From contig DAOQTX010000010.1 of assembly GCA_035340715.1 (NCBI GenBank), positions 1-57,691 of the forward strand: a stretch of 57,691 bases of DNA, read 5' to 3'. The notes beneath the pieces are model-generated. The model was not told where the DNA came from and made no database searches. It was given only the letters and a program-made list of their open reading frames with translations. Source of the stretch: DAOQTX01 sp035340715. Lineage in GTDB: Bacteria; Bacteroidota; Bacteroidia; AKYH767-A; OLB10. A program made the position numbers and the translations under genes. Numbering within the stretch: the first letter of the stretch is position 1; each line of letters starts with the position of its first letter. Shown here in pieces: positions 44,362 to 53,558 of the stretch.

Positions 44362-46420
44362 CTATTGATCTTCTTTACGTTGAACCAAAGTAAGAATGGT
44401 GGCTAAAGCAACGGTATCACCGGTTTCGTCATACACATCTACTTGCCATTTCACTATACCTTGAGCGGTTTCCCCTTCACGTTTCTCTTTTGATATTTTT
44501 TCTTTCACTGTAAGTTTAACACCAATGGTTGCACCAACATATACGGGTTTTATAAATCTACATTCATCCAATCCGTAATTCGCCAATACGGGTCCTTTTT
44601 TAGGATCGACAAACAAACCTGCAGCTGCACTCAGAATAAAATAACCATGTGCAACTCTGCTTTCAAACAAGGTGCCTTCGAGTGAAGTAACATCCATGTG
44701 AGCATAAAAATTATCACCACTGATGTTGGCAAAATTTACAATGTCTGCCTCTGTTACCGTTCTCTTGTGCGTTACTAAGGTTTCGCCAATTTGTAAATCA
44801 TCAAACAACTTTCTGAAGGGATGCACCAACTCTTCTTTCTGCTCAGCTTTTGGCATATAAACATTTGTAACCTGTGTGAGTGTGGTCGGTGATCCTTGCA
44901 GGGCTGTTTGTTGCATAAAATGAAAAACTCCACGCACTCCACCCATTTCTTCTCCTCCACCCGCTCTACCGGGACCTCCGTGAATGAGGTGTGCCAATGG
45001 GCTTCCATGCCCGGTCGATTCACTGATGCAATGTCTGTTCAACAAAACCATTCTCCCATGCATACTGCCTGCACCCAATACCATTTCTTTCAAAAAAGAA
45101 TCGTCAGCCGATACGACTGATGCTACCAGACTCCCCTCACCCATTCGTGCCAATGTGATGGCTTCATCAACTGTTTTATAAGGCAACAAAGTACTTACCG
45201 GTCCGAATGCTTCAACCGTATGCGGTTCAATAGCACTCATCGGTTTATTACATCTTAAAAGCATGGAAGCAAAAAAAGCTCCTGCTTCTTTATCGGCACC
45301 ACTTACTTCAAAGTCATCAAAACTACCGTGCACCACTTCACACGAATTCAACAATAACTCCACTTTCTCTCTTACATCTTTCACTTGTCCTTTGCTGGCC
45401 AATGGTCCCATGCGCACTCCTTCTACCGCAGGATCGCCAATGATATTTGTTTTTAATTTATCGGCAAGCGATTTGCTCACTTCTTCGGTTAATTGTTCCG
45501 GGACAATTACTCTTCGAATGGCGGTACATTTTTGACCGGCTTTCGATGTCATTTCCCGCAACACTTCTTTTATAAATATTTTATACTCCTCTGTATCGGG
45601 TGTAGCATCCGGTCCAAGTATGGAGCAGTTCAGCGAATCGGCCTCCATATTAAATCGTACACTGTTCTCTATGATGGCTTTCTTTTGCTTAAGCATTCTA
45701 CCGGTTGATGCTGACCCGGTGAATGTAACCACATCCTGACAATTGACATGATCGAGTATATCACCTGCACTTCCACAAATCAATTGCAAACTTCCCTCTG
45801 GAAAGATTCCAGATCCAATAATGTCTTTCACAACCAACTCCGTTAAATAACACGTTGATGTGGCCGGTTTTACAATAGCCGGCATTCCTGCCAATAAATT
45901 AACGGCAATTTTTTCCATCATACCCCACACCGGAAAGTTGAAAGCATTGATGTGTATGGCAACTCCTTCGAGTGGCAAGCGAATGTGTTGCCCAATAAAA
46001 GTACCTCCTTTCGAAATCAGTTCCGGCTTTCCATCTACATAAACCCGATCGTTGGGTAATTCCCTTCGACCTTTACTTGCAAATACAAACATAGTTCCAA
46101 TACCGCCATCAATATCAACCCATGAGTCGGCTTTTGTTGCTCCGGTAGCGGCAGAAATTTTATAGTATTCATTTTTTCTTTCATTCAAATACATGGCTAA
46201 TGCTTTTAAGCGCATAGCCCGATCATGAAAAGTCATTTTCCGTAAAGATGCNNNNNNNNNNACCAGCGGCATTTCTTCCATACTCAACTATGGATTTAAA
46301 ATCCAATCCTTCGGTGCTGGCTATTCCAATTTCTTTGCCGGTAACGGCATGATATAATGTATTCCCTTTACCTGATCCTTCTACCCACGAACCCAAAACA
46401 TAATTTTTAATCTTTTGCAT
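44362..46420 (-). CDS. paaZ: Bifunctional oxepin-CoA hydrolase / semialdehyde dehydrogenase PaaZ, interrupted by an assembly gap
   Basis: Ring-opening enzyme of aerobic phenylacetate degradation. The N-terminal aldehyde dehydrogenase (about 1-515) has NAFNFPVWGM, FTGSASTG, E256 in MEADSLNC and C295 in GQKCTAIRR. The C-terminal MaoC hydratase (about 530-680) has FRKLFDDLQIGE, ISGDNFYAHMD and VAHGYFILSAAAGLF. Ten N (46252-46261) interrupt it after residue 53. Both sides end exactly on a codon, and with the N removed the gene is 682 codons, close to E. coli PaaZ (681 aa, catalytic residues also recalled as E256 and C295). No paaABCDE or paaK genes are in the window. Confidence 0.93.
46252..46261. 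other. Assembly gap of 10 N
   Basis: Ten undetermined bases inside paaZ. They look like a default scaffold spacer, since ten bases would shift the reading frame whereas deleting them restores it. Confidence 0.97.
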
Positions 46421-46432
46421 TATAAAATTGAT

Positions 46433-47152
46433 TTACCATCCTGAAGCCAACACATCGGCCAGGTGCATTATTTTAATATCTGAATTTTGCTCTCTTAATA
46501 TTTTCTGAACATGTACTAGGCACCCCATATCAATTCCTATGATGATTTCAGGATTGCATTGAACAATGGCCTCTACTTTATCTTTCGCCATGGCTTCTGC
46601 TATATGTCCAAATTTATCACCCAAATGCCCTCCAAATCCACAACAAACATCCTGCTTTTCCATTTCTACCAACTCAAGTCCTTTCACATTTTTCAAAAGT
46701 TCTCTGGGTTGGTTCTGAATACTGCATTCACGCATAGAGTGACAAGTATCCATAAATACCGCTCTAGCATTGAGTTGCGCCCCTATGCTGGTAACATTCA
46801 TAACCGAAATAAGAAAATCACTTAGTTCATATATTTTCTTTTGCACCGATTTGTATTCATTGTGCAAAGATGAATTGTGAAACATTTCTGGATAGAAATT
46901 TTTCACCATAGCCGTACAAGAAGCTGAAGGAGAAACTATATATCTTTCGTTTTGCAATTCGAGAATAAATTTCTCTCCTGCAAACTTACAGGCATCCCAA
47001 TCGCCTTGAATAAAAACGGAATGTCCGCAACACGTTTGATCGACCGGATAGTTTACACCACATCCTACCCGCTCTAATATCTTGACTATATTGAAAGCCG
47101 TTTGCGGGTAGAGTTGATCTATAAAACAAGGAATAAAAATATCTACAATCAT
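46433..47152 (-). CDS. LutA-like (Fe-S)-binding CCG-domain protein
   Basis: 239 aa with two cysteine-rich CCG domains: PCFIDQLYPQTA...VDQTCCGHSVFIQGD and DTCHSMREC...DVCCGFGGHLGDKFG. This is the architecture of LutA/YkgE, one part of the LutABC lactate dehydrogenase, and of the Fe-S half of glycolate oxidase and heterodisulfide reductase-type enzymes. LutB and LutC are not adjacent. It overlaps the MFS gene by 4 bp and is followed by paaZ after 12 bp. Confidence 0.87.
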   Translation of the reverse strand: MIVDIFIPCFIDQLYPQTAFNIVKILERVGCGVNYPVDQTCCGHSVFIQGDWDACKFAGEKFILELQNERYIVSPSASCTAMVKNFYPEMFHNSSLHNEYKSVQKKIYELSDFLISVMNVTSIGAQLNARAVFMDTCHSMRECSIQNQPRELLKNVKGLELVEMEKQDVCCGFGGHLGDKFGHIAEAMAKDKVEAIVQCNPEIIIGIDMGCLVHVQKILREQNSDIKIMHLADVLASGW

Positions 47153-48474
47153 GTTTGAGGTTGTAATCGAAGATTATTTTGCTTTTTTAAATTTCGCAAC
47201 AAAACTACTAACAAAATCAGACCTGCAATAAAAAAGCTCATCAGGGTAACTACAGAATTTCGCATGCTACCGGTTAGCTCTTCAATCAAACCATAGGATG
47301 CGGTTCCTAAAACAGTCCCAAACTTATCGCATACATCATAGAAACTAAAATAGGAAGAATGGTCCATGGTGTTGGGCAATAGTTTAGAATAGGTAGATCG
47401 ACTCAGTGATTGCACACCTCCCATAACCATACCTACTGTGAAAGCTAACATATAGAATTCATTGGCGTGATAAATAAAATAAGCTGCGAAACAAACAATG
47501 GTCCATACGATCAAAGCAAGCAAAAGGGCTTTCACATTTCCGAATTTTGAGGAGAGATACGAAAACAAGTATGCCCCACCTATGGCTACAAACTGTATGA
47601 TTAAAATCGTTAGAATCAATTGTCCGCTTTCCAATTCTAATTCTTTGTCGCCAAATAATGCCGCTACGTACATAACGGTTTGTACGCCCATATTGTAAAA
47701 GAAAAATGACACTAAAAAGATCAGCAATGCCTTTTGGTGTTTTATTTCTTGAACGACTTTCAATAGTTCTTTATATCCATTTAACAGGACACTGCCTTTT
47801 ACCTTTCGATTGTAAACATTCGATGGCAAATGATAAAATGAATAGGATGCAAAACCAATCCACCAAACACCAACCAATAAAAATGAAAATCGAGGCGCAA
47901 AAGAAGATTCACTAATACCAAACCAGGCGGGTTGTTGAATCATGATCAAATTAAAAATCAACAACAGCGATGAACCAATATAACCCAATGCAAAACCTCT
48001 TGCACTTACTCGATCTTGTCGGTCGGGTGTAGCAATTTCAGGTAAAAAAGCATTGTAAAAAACTAAACTGCCTGAAAAACCTATTGTAGCTAAAACAAAT
48101 CCGAGAATCCCGATCCATAAAGTATCGGCAGTAAAAAAATAAAGTGAAACACAGGATAGGCCACCCAACCAACAAAAAAACTTCATGAAAGATTTCTTTG
48201 CTCCTGAATAATCTGCAATGCCACTGAGTATGGGAGAGACCAAAGCTATGATGAGAAAACTAAAAGAGAGTACATAAGAATACAGCGCAGTATTTTTAAA
48301 CTCTCTACCGAGAAAATATACTATATCACTTTCTTCATTTGAAGTTACGGCACTATAATAAATGGGAAAAATGGTTGATGTGATGACCAAAGAATAAACA
48401 GAGTTTGCCCAATCGTACATACTCCATGCTCTTATAACCTTCGGATTGTTTTTAATTTCTTCTGCTTTTGTCAT
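47149..48474 (-). CDS. UMF1-type MFS transporter (Atg22-like)
   Basis: 441 aa with about 12 membrane segments. The N-terminus IRAWSMYDWANSVYSLVITSTIFPIYY is the UMF1/Atg22 family signature, and FVGMVMGGVQSLSRSTYSKLLP (here beginning FTVG) is the second conserved block. Fungal Atg22 exports amino acids from vacuoles; bacterial substrates are unknown. It overlaps both neighbours by 4 bp (ATGA), so translation is coupled. Confidence 0.88.
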   Translation of the reverse strand: MTKAEEIKNNPKVIRAWSMYDWANSVYSLVITSTIFPIYYSAVTSNEESDIVYFLGREFKNTALYSYVLSFSFLIIALVSPILSGIADYSGAKKSFMKFFCWLGGLSCVSLYFFTADTLWIGILGFVLATIGFSGSLVFYNAFLPEIATPDRQDRVSARGFALGYIGSSLLLIFNLIMIQQPAWFGISESSFAPRFSFLLVGVWWIGFASYSFYHLPSNVYNRKVKGSVLLNGYKELLKVVQEIKHQKALLIFLVSFFFYNMGVQTVMYVAALFGDKELELESGQLILTILIIQFVAIGGAYLFSYLSSKFGNVKALLLALIVWTIVCFAAYFIYHANEFYMLAFTVGMVMGGVQSLSRSTYSKLLPNTMDHSSYFSFYDVCDKFGTVLGTASYGLIEELTGSMRNSVVTLMSFFIAGLILLVVLLRNLKKQNNLRLQPQT

Positions 48475-49445
48475 ATATAATAAAATGCAATCATAAGATT
48501 AAGCACAATTCCAAGAATGAAAAAAACCATATAAAAAAAAGATAGAATTGCTATTTTAAAAAAAGATTTAAAAAATTTCTGCCGGTACACTTTTCTAATG
48601 GCAAACCATAAGTACAAAAATCCTCCCCCAACCAAAACCAAACTTGTGAGTGTACTTAAGTTAAACAACATTAACAATCCAACTATAAACAAAAGCAAAA
48701 AGTAAAATGAATGAAGATGCAAGACGAATACCAAATGATCCGGATAGAAAAATTTATTGTGTCTTACATACAGCAATTTTAGTAAGAATGCAATAAGCGG
48801 GATCATTACAAATAGAGTTTTGGGCAAAGCTGATCCAAAATTATTGTTGAGTGTATTCATAAACAAAGCTGCAGACATGGTATCGGCATTTTTCACTCTC
48901 TTTTTTACTAACCTTGTAAAATAACCATCTTCCTCATCGGGTTCCATACTGTTGCTAACCTGCTCATCTGCACTGCCTCTTATGGTATCATTAAAAACTA
49001 CAATTGTGCTCTTAACGGAATCTGAACTCATCAACTCCATTTGCTCAAAAATGGTTAGACTGTCCGACCACTCTACCTCGGTACGCTTTTCATCTTCAAA
49101 CAAAGCCAAGCCAAAGTTCTGACCGTTCTCTGATGTAAATCGAAGTGCCAATGAATTTGGCATTATAATGAAGTACAAAAAGCTGATAAAAATATACATG
49201 CGAAGAGCCGGAATAAAATGAGCACGCTTGCCTTCAAAATATTGATTGGTGAGATAACCCGGTTTAATCAACAAAGGAATGATGCTTCTAAAAAACTTAG
49301 AATCAAAAGTAAAATAGTCACCAAAGAATTGATGGATCAAAGCATGCGTTGTCAAACGCTTTGGGGCATCTTTCTGTCCACAGTGGTGACAAAACATTCC
49401 TTGCAGAATAGAATCACAATTATGACATCTCTTTTGATCCGACAT
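48471..49445 (-). CDS. DUF3667 membrane protein with N-terminal zinc ribbon
   Basis: 324 aa. CHNCDSILQGMFCHHCGQ forms a four-cysteine zinc ribbon (residues about 8-25). The DUF3667 signature follows: FFRSIIPLLIKPGYLTNQYFEGKRAHFIPALRMYIFISFLYF. Four or so membrane segments flank a polar loop. Function unknown; a common Bacteroidota family. First gene of the four-gene operon running to paaZ. Confidence 0.83.
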   Translation of the reverse strand: MSDQKRCHNCDSILQGMFCHHCGQKDAPKRLTTHALIHQFFGDYFTFDSKFFRSIIPLLIKPGYLTNQYFEGKRAHFIPALRMYIFISFLYFIIMPNSLALRFTSENGQNFGLALFEDEKRTEVEWSDSLTIFEQMELMSSDSVKSTIVVFNDTIRGSADEQVSNSMEPDEEDGYFTRLVKKRVKNADTMSAALFMNTLNNNFGSALPKTLFVMIPLIAFLLKLLYVRHNKFFYPDHLVFVLHLHSFYFLLLFIVGLLMLFNLSTLTSLVLVGGGFLYLWFAIRKVYRQKFFKSFFKIAILSFFYMVFFILGIVLNLMIAFYYI

Positions 49446-49498
49446 AGGCTTCGTACGTAAAAAATTACATCTTTACCAAACAAACATACTTATTCGAG

Positions 49499-49831
49499 AT
49501 GGAAATTTCTATTGCTAATGCACAACAAAAAGTAGATGAATGGATAAATAGCTTTGGAGTGCGCTATTTTAATGAATTAACCAATACAGCTCTCTTGATG
49601 GAGGAAGTAGGTGAACTGGCGCGGATTATGGCACGACAGTATGGCGAACAAGTGGCTAAACCAATGGAGCAGAAAAAAGAACTGGCCGATGAATTGGCCG
49701 ATATCCTTTTTGTACTCATTTGCATTGCTAACCAAACCGGAACCGATTTAACCCAAGCCTTCGAAAAAAATTTGCTTAAGAAGAGTGAGCGCGACAAAGA
49801 AAGACATCGCAACAATGAAAAACTTAGATAA
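49499..49831 (+). CDS. MazG-like nucleotide pyrophosphohydrolase
   Basis: 110 aa, all-alpha NTP-PPase fold. Mg-binding motifs: LLMEEVGELARIMARQYG (ExxE) and KKELADELADILFVLICIANQTG (ExxD). It probably hydrolyses non-canonical or excess (d)NTPs. Divergent from the DUF3667 operon across 53 bp. Confidence 0.88.
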   Translation: MEISIANAQQKVDEWINSFGVRYFNELTNTALLMEEVGELARIMARQYGEQVAKPMEQKKELADELADILFVLICIANQTGTDLTQAFEKNLLKKSERDKERHRNNEKLR

Positions 49832-49866
49832 AATTAATTTCTACATGCATCATTCTTTTTAAGAAT

Positions 49867-49874
49867 TATATTTG
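49867..49874 (+). promoter_or_regulatory. -7 promoter element of the OPT transporter gene
   Basis: TATATTTG matches TAnnTTTG, 24 bp before the ATG at 49899. The upstream half is not recognisable. Confidence 0.4.
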
Positions 49875-49898
49875 ATACACTAAACCATCATCTTCGTT

Positions 49899-51944
49899 AT
49901 GGAACAAAAAACTCCGAAAGAATTCAAACCTTATATTTCGGCCACACAAAGTGTACCCGAGTTTACCATTAAAGCCATCATACTTGGTGCGCTGTTCGGA
50001 ATCATCTTCGGGGCAAGTACCGTTTACCTTGCACTCAAAGCAGGTCTGACCGTTTCGGCCAGTATTCCCATAGCTGTTTTGGCCATTTCATTAGGTCGCA
50101 AGTTCTTTAAAACAACCATACTCGAAAACAATATTATTCAAACAACAGGGTCGGCAGGAGAATCGATTGCTGCCGGAGTAGTTTTTACATTACCTGCTTT
50201 TTTATTTCTGTCAGTCAACGAAGAAGGCATCAGTTCGGGTATAGCCTATTTTGAATATTGGACCATTTTTACTTTGGCAGTATTTGGTGGAATGTTGGGT
50301 ACATTAATGATGATTCCTTTGCGTAGATCGTTAATTGTAAAAGAGCATGAAACTTTACCCTATCCCGAAGGAACTGCTTGTGCTCAAGTTTTAATTGCCG
50401 GTGAAAAAGGTGGCGACTTTGCCAAGACCGCCTACCAAGGTTTAGGCTTTGCTATGTTGTATGCTTTGTTACAAAAAGTATTTCATGTTATTGCCGAAGT
50501 ACCGGAATACATCACCAAGCAAAGCAACAAATATTTTCCATCTGCCAATATCAGTAGCGAAATCACTCCCGAATATTTAGGTGTTGGATATATCATTGGA
50601 CCTCGCATTGCCGGTGTGCTTGTTGCGGGAGGTGTAGTTGCATGGTTGGCTTTGATTCCTTTGTTGGCTACCGTTGTTCCTCCCGAAACCATTGCCGATC
50701 AATTGGTAAAACTGGGTTATTTAAAAGATTTGCTGACGGCCGGTGGTCCGGGCAATTGGGATCCGGCTTCTAAAACATTTACCGATATGTCGAGTGCGGT
50801 TTACAGAGCCTATGTTCGTCAAATAGGCGCTGGAGCAGTAGCAGCGGGAGGTTTTATCACATTAATCAAAACCATACCAACTATTATTTCTTCATTTAAA
50901 GAAAGTATGGCCTCTGTAAAAAGTAAAGCGAAAAGCGAAACAGCTCGTACCGAAAAAGATTTAAGTTTCAATACCGTTTTAATCGGTTCAATTGGTTTGG
51001 TATTGTTGATGGCTTTCTTACCTCAACTACCGGGCGACAGTATTGGGAATAAATTGCTAATAGGAATTTTAGTCGTTCTCTTTGGATTTTTCTTTGTTAC
51101 CGTAAGCAGCCGTATTGTCGGCATCATCGGATCGAGCAACAATCCAATCTCCGGAATGACAATAGCAACCATCATGGCAACCGCACTTATTTTTATTGCC
51201 GTTGGTTGGACCGGAAAAGTTTATGAACCATTAGCATTGGTAGTTGGTGGAATGATTTGCGTTGCTGCTGCCAATGCAGGCGCCACTTCACAAGATTTAA
51301 AAACAGGTTATATTGTTGGGGCGACACCCAAGTATCAACAACTTGCACTTTTTATTGGAGCCATTTTTTCTTCCTTCGTTATTGGTTTCACTGTAAAATA
51401 TCTCGACACACCAACAGCTGATATGGTGGCAAGAGGAATTGATCATGCCATAGGTGAAAAATATGCAGCTCCACAAGCTACCCTTATGGCTACACTTATT
51501 AAAGGTTTGCTTTCATTCAATCTCGACTGGCAGTTTGTAATCGTTGGTGTGTTTTTAGCTTTCACGGTTGAGTTGTGTGGAGTTAAATCACTCTCATTTG
51601 CTGTAGGTGCTTACCTACCTTTAAGCACTACCTTACCTATTTTTGCAGGTGGTGCACTCAAAGGTTTGGTCGATTGGAATGCTAAGCGTAAAAATCGTGA
51701 AGTTGAAGATGCCGAACTTGGCAAAGGAAGTTTGTTTGCCACAGGTTTGGTTGCCGGTGGTGCATTGGCCGGTGTGGTGGTTGCCATACTATCGGTCGAT
51801 GAAGGTGTGTTTAACGCTTTGGCTGAAGTGAATGCTGAACCCTGGATTTCTTCCATACTTGGACATGGCGGTTATCAATGGCTTGGAGTTGCTTTCTTTG
51901 CTTTTATGGCCTGGATTTTATTTAAAATTGGTAACAGCAAGTAA
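49899..51944 (+). CDS. OPT family oligopeptide transporter
   Basis: 681 aa with about 14-16 membrane segments. Typical sequences: FTIKAIILGALFGIIFGASTVYLALKAGLTVSASIPIAVLAI, the TTGSAGESIAAGVVFTLPA block, and SSNNPISGMTIATIMAT. OPT proteins import oligopeptides or metal chelates with protons. With the POT transporter it gives the cell two peptide uptake routes. No partner genes. Confidence 0.92.
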   Translation: MEQKTPKEFKPYISATQSVPEFTIKAIILGALFGIIFGASTVYLALKAGLTVSASIPIAVLAISLGRKFFKTTILENNIIQTTGSAGESIAAGVVFTLPAFLFLSVNEEGISSGIAYFEYWTIFTLAVFGGMLGTLMMIPLRRSLIVKEHETLPYPEGTACAQVLIAGEKGGDFAKTAYQGLGFAMLYALLQKVFHVIAEVPEYITKQSNKYFPSANISSEITPEYLGVGYIIGPRIAGVLVAGGVVAWLALIPLLATVVPPETIADQLVKLGYLKDLLTAGGPGNWDPASKTFTDMSSAVYRAYVRQIGAGAVAAGGFITLIKTIPTIISSFKESMASVKSKAKSETARTEKDLSFNTVLIGSIGLVLLMAFLPQLPGDSIGNKLLIGILVVLFGFFFVTVSSRIVGIIGSSNNPISGMTIATIMATALIFIAVGWTGKVYEPLALVVGGMICVAAANAGATSQDLKTGYIVGATPKYQQLALFIGAIFSSFVIGFTVKYLDTPTADMVARGIDHAIGEKYAAPQATLMATLIKGLLSFNLDWQFVIVGVFLAFTVELCGVKSLSFAVGAYLPLSTTLPIFAGGALKGLVDWNAKRKNREVEDAELGKGSLFATGLVAGGALAGVVVAILSVDEGVFNALAEVNAEPWISSILGHGGYQWLGVAFFAFMAWILFKIGNSK

Positions 51945-51992
51945 TCTATGCCGTATAATTTGCGTTAAAGGCCTTATAAATGGTATATTGCA

Positions 51993-52568
51993 ATGATGAT
52001 AAAGCGATTTAATTTTTTAGCAACGGCAGTTTCTTGTTTACTTTTTTTAGGAAGTTGTCAAGGGCAATCGCCTTTGAGTGAAAGTGCAAAAGCTGAAAAC
52101 AAAACTTCCGTTCAAGATGGCATTCAATGGATGGGGTTTGAAGAGGCTGTAGCAAAAAACAATAGTCAACCCAAAAAGATTTTCATAGATGTTTATACCG
52201 ATTGGTGTGGATGGTGTAAAAAAATGGATCAATCCACTTTTAAAGAACAACAAGTGGTGGATTATATCAATCAAAACTATTATGCTGTAAAGCTAGATGC
52301 TGAAACACGCGATACGATATATTTTCGCGATCATAAATTTGCCTACATCCCAGCCAATAAAGCCAATGAATTGGCGGTTTCTTTATTGAATGGAAAAATG
52401 AGCTATCCCAGTTATGTATTTTTGGATGAGAAATTTAATCTGCTCACACCGGTTGCCGGTTATTTGAAAACAGAGCAGCTTATGCCCATACTTACTTATT
52501 TTGGATCCAATATTTATTTGGAGAAAAAATGGGAAGAATATCAACTCATGTTGAAACAGGGCAATTAA
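51993..52568 (+). CDS. Thioredoxin-fold lipoprotein
   Basis: 191 aa. Lipobox FLGSC (Cys22) without an acidic export signal, so it is probably periplasmic. The thioredoxin domain has the redox motif W71-C-G-W-C75 in FIDVYTDWCGWCKKMDQSTF and the cis-Pro region YPSYVFLDEKFNLL. It resembles DsbD-gamma or DUF255-like thiol oxidoreductases. Partner unknown. ATG at 51993 or 51996. Confidence 0.85.
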   Translation: MMIKRFNFLATAVSCLLFLGSCQGQSPLSESAKAENKTSVQDGIQWMGFEEAVAKNNSQPKKIFIDVYTDWCGWCKKMDQSTFKEQQVVDYINQNYYAVKLDAETRDTIYFRDHKFAYIPANKANELAVSLLNGKMSYPSYVFLDEKFNLLTPVAGYLKTEQLMPILTYFGSNIYLEKKWEEYQLMLKQGN

Positions 52569-52617
52569 ATTATAGCCGATCAATTATTAATTGTTTATCT
52601 TGAGTTGTCAAACCTTG

Positions 52618-53532
52618 ATGCTCATGAAGAGATTATTTTGCATTCTTGCTGTTTTAGCAATGTACCAAAGTTCCCAGGCGCAAAATCTAGTATTAAATTC
52701 TGGTTTTGAAAGTTATGTTACTTGTCCTTCTTTTGGTCAGTTTGGAACTACCTGGATAAACAATTGGAGCAAACCCAGTATTGCCAGTTCTGATTATTAC
52801 AATAGCATGTGTCCCGGAATTGTTCCTACGCAACAATCGCCTTTGGGAGGAAATGCTTATGCCGGAATCATAGCGTATAACTATGGCTCAGAGTACCGCG
52901 AATACATTACCGGATCGTTCAGCTCACCGCTTATTGTTGGCAAAACATATTATGTTGAATTTCATGTTAGCTTACACGATGGCTATGTAAATGCCATCCA
53001 TCAATTGGGGGCTTATTTTAGCAATACCGCTCCCGGACCTTTTAGCAGTGTCTTACACATTAATGTTACTCCACAAATACAAAACAGCAGTGGCTTGCTG
53101 AGCAATAATAGCGGATGGACAGCAGTGAACGGCACTTTTGTAGCTGCCGGTGGAGAGCAATTTATTACCATTGGAAATTTCAATAACGACAGCAATACTA
53201 CCGTAGTTCAAGTTGGGAATATTGGCAACCTTGGGAGTTATTATTTTATCGATAGTGTGAGTGTTCTACCCGAACCCGAAGGTGTGAGTCAAATTCAAGA
53301 ACCTCATTTGTTGTTAAGCCCCAATCCTGCAAAAGATTTTTTTGTGCTTAGGGTTGCCCATGCCGAAACACTTTTTATTTATGATATGCTGGGCAAAACC
53401 CGTCATTATCAAAAGTTAGAAAAGAAAAGCATGGCACAACGCATTGATATATCCGCTTTATCGGCAGGTGTATATTTGGTAGTTACTTTTGATGGACAGA
53501 AAAAAGTGATTCAAAAATTATTAGTGGAATAA
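52618..53532 (+). CDS. Secreted jelly-roll-like protein with T9SS type-A sorting domain
   Basis: 304 aa from the ATG at 52618 (or 52624). Signal peptide ending SSQAQ. The body (NLVLNSGFESYVTCPSFGQFG, NNWSKP, TYYVEFHVSLHDG, FIDSVSV) looks like a carbohydrate-binding-module-type beta-sandwich widespread in Bacteroidota OmpA-linked and cargo proteins. The C-terminal ~75 residues (LLSPNPAKDFFVLRV, LFIYDMLGK, LSAGVYLVV) are a type-A sorting domain. Ligand unknown. Converges with the sulfatase. Confidence 0.8.
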   Translation: MLMKRLFCILAVLAMYQSSQAQNLVLNSGFESYVTCPSFGQFGTTWINNWSKPSIASSDYYNSMCPGIVPTQQSPLGGNAYAGIIAYNYGSEYREYITGSFSSPLIVGKTYYVEFHVSLHDGYVNAIHQLGAYFSNTAPGPFSSVLHINVTPQIQNSSGLLSNNSGWTAVNGTFVAAGGEQFITIGNFNNDSNTTVVQVGNIGNLGSYYFIDSVSVLPEPEGVSQIQEPHLLLSPNPAKDFFVLRVAHAETLFIYDMLGKTRHYQKLEKKSMAQRIDISALSAGVYLVVTFDGQKKVIQKLLVE

Positions 53533-53558
53533 GAATTCATTTCTTTATAGTACTTTAT

